Source of the DNA: Lysobacterales bacterium | Lineage (GTDB): Bacteria; Pseudomonadota; Gammaproteobacteria; Xanthomonadales; Marinicellaceae | Assembly: GCA_026990095.1 (NCBI GenBank) | Contig: JALSIL010000071.1 | Coordinates: 1 to 5,183 of the forward strand | Reading direction: 5' to 3' | DNA: 5,183 bases | Shown here: positions 5,063 through 5,183 of the stretch, in pieces | Layout: the number at the start of each line of letters is the position of its first letter | Numbering within the stretch: the stretch's first letter is position 1 | Position numbers and translations under genes: made by a program | The notes under the pieces: generated by a model | Databases searched by the model: none | Told to the model about the DNA's origin: nothing | The model's input: the letters and a program-made list of their open reading frames with translations, nothing else

Positions 5063-5183
5063 GAGACCTTTGCATAACTATATGGCGAAAGAAAAAATAG
5101 AGAAAATTTGCCAGATTGAGTTAAAAATTGAAGGTAATAACCAGTTATTGGCGAGATTTTTAGCGAAAAGCTGGTGAATTTAA
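5063..5183. mobile_element. Probable insertion-sequence end, IS5-family-like, continuing past the window
   Basis: GAGACCTTTGCATAA (5063-5077) resembles the terminal inverted repeats of IS5-family elements of the IS1031/IS427 type, which target TA or TNA; the bases just before it are TA (ATA). It sits exactly where the downstream gene breaks. Beyond it, 5082-5177 can encode a 31-residue lysine-rich peptide starting MAKEKIEKICQIE, while one minus-strand frame stays open to the window edge. Neither is recognisable as a transposase segment, so orientation is unknown. The assignment rests on the terminal motif from memory and on the gene break. Confidence 0.5.

Overview
The window looks like AT-rich chromosomal DNA from a gammaproteobacterium. 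A pyrophosphate-type phosphofructokinase beside a short-form adenylate kinase suggests a methanotroph (Methylococcales) or a sulfur-oxidising chemoautotroph such as the Thiotrichales. That placement is inferred from gene content and protein style; nothing here proves it.

Layout. Positions 1-1203 (minus) hold a PPi-dependent 6-phosphofructokinase whose C-terminus runs off the left edge. It is divergent from adk (1328-1891, plus), with a shared 124-bp promoter region between them. Just after adk, with its own ribosome binding site, comes the start of an alpha/beta-hydrolase-like gene. It carries its first conserved motif and then collapses at an 8-bp inverted repeat; a possible later piece of the same protein follows in another frame, so about 1905-2100 is read as a decayed gene. 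Positions 2104-3009 (minus) encode a ten-helix EamA/DMT-family transporter. A 134-bp divergent intergenic region with a nested inverted repeat separates it from 3144-4487 (plus), a low-complexity lipoprotein with a Tyr/Asp-rich N-terminus, a Trp/Gly/Asn tandem repeat and a long Arg/Asn/Ser-rich tail. That gene ends in a strong intrinsic terminator (4499-4525). Positions 4656-5051 (plus) encode a SnoaL/NTF2-like protein. A further gene starts in ATGA overlap with it but is cut after about five codons by what looks like an insertion-sequence end beginning at 5063 and continuing past the right edge.

How the genes relate. The phosphofructokinase and adenylate kinase both manage phosphoryl energy (PPi and Pi in glycolysis/gluconeogenesis; AMP, ADP and ATP balance), so a shared control region is plausible. 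The transporter, lipoprotein and SnoaL-like gene look like separate transcription units; only the SnoaL-like gene and the disrupted gene after it look like an operon. Two separate gene losses (the hydrolase remnant and the interrupted gene) suggest a locus under decay or mobile-element pressure. The least explained object is the charge-polarised lipoprotein; no defence, CRISPR or biosynthetic system was seen.
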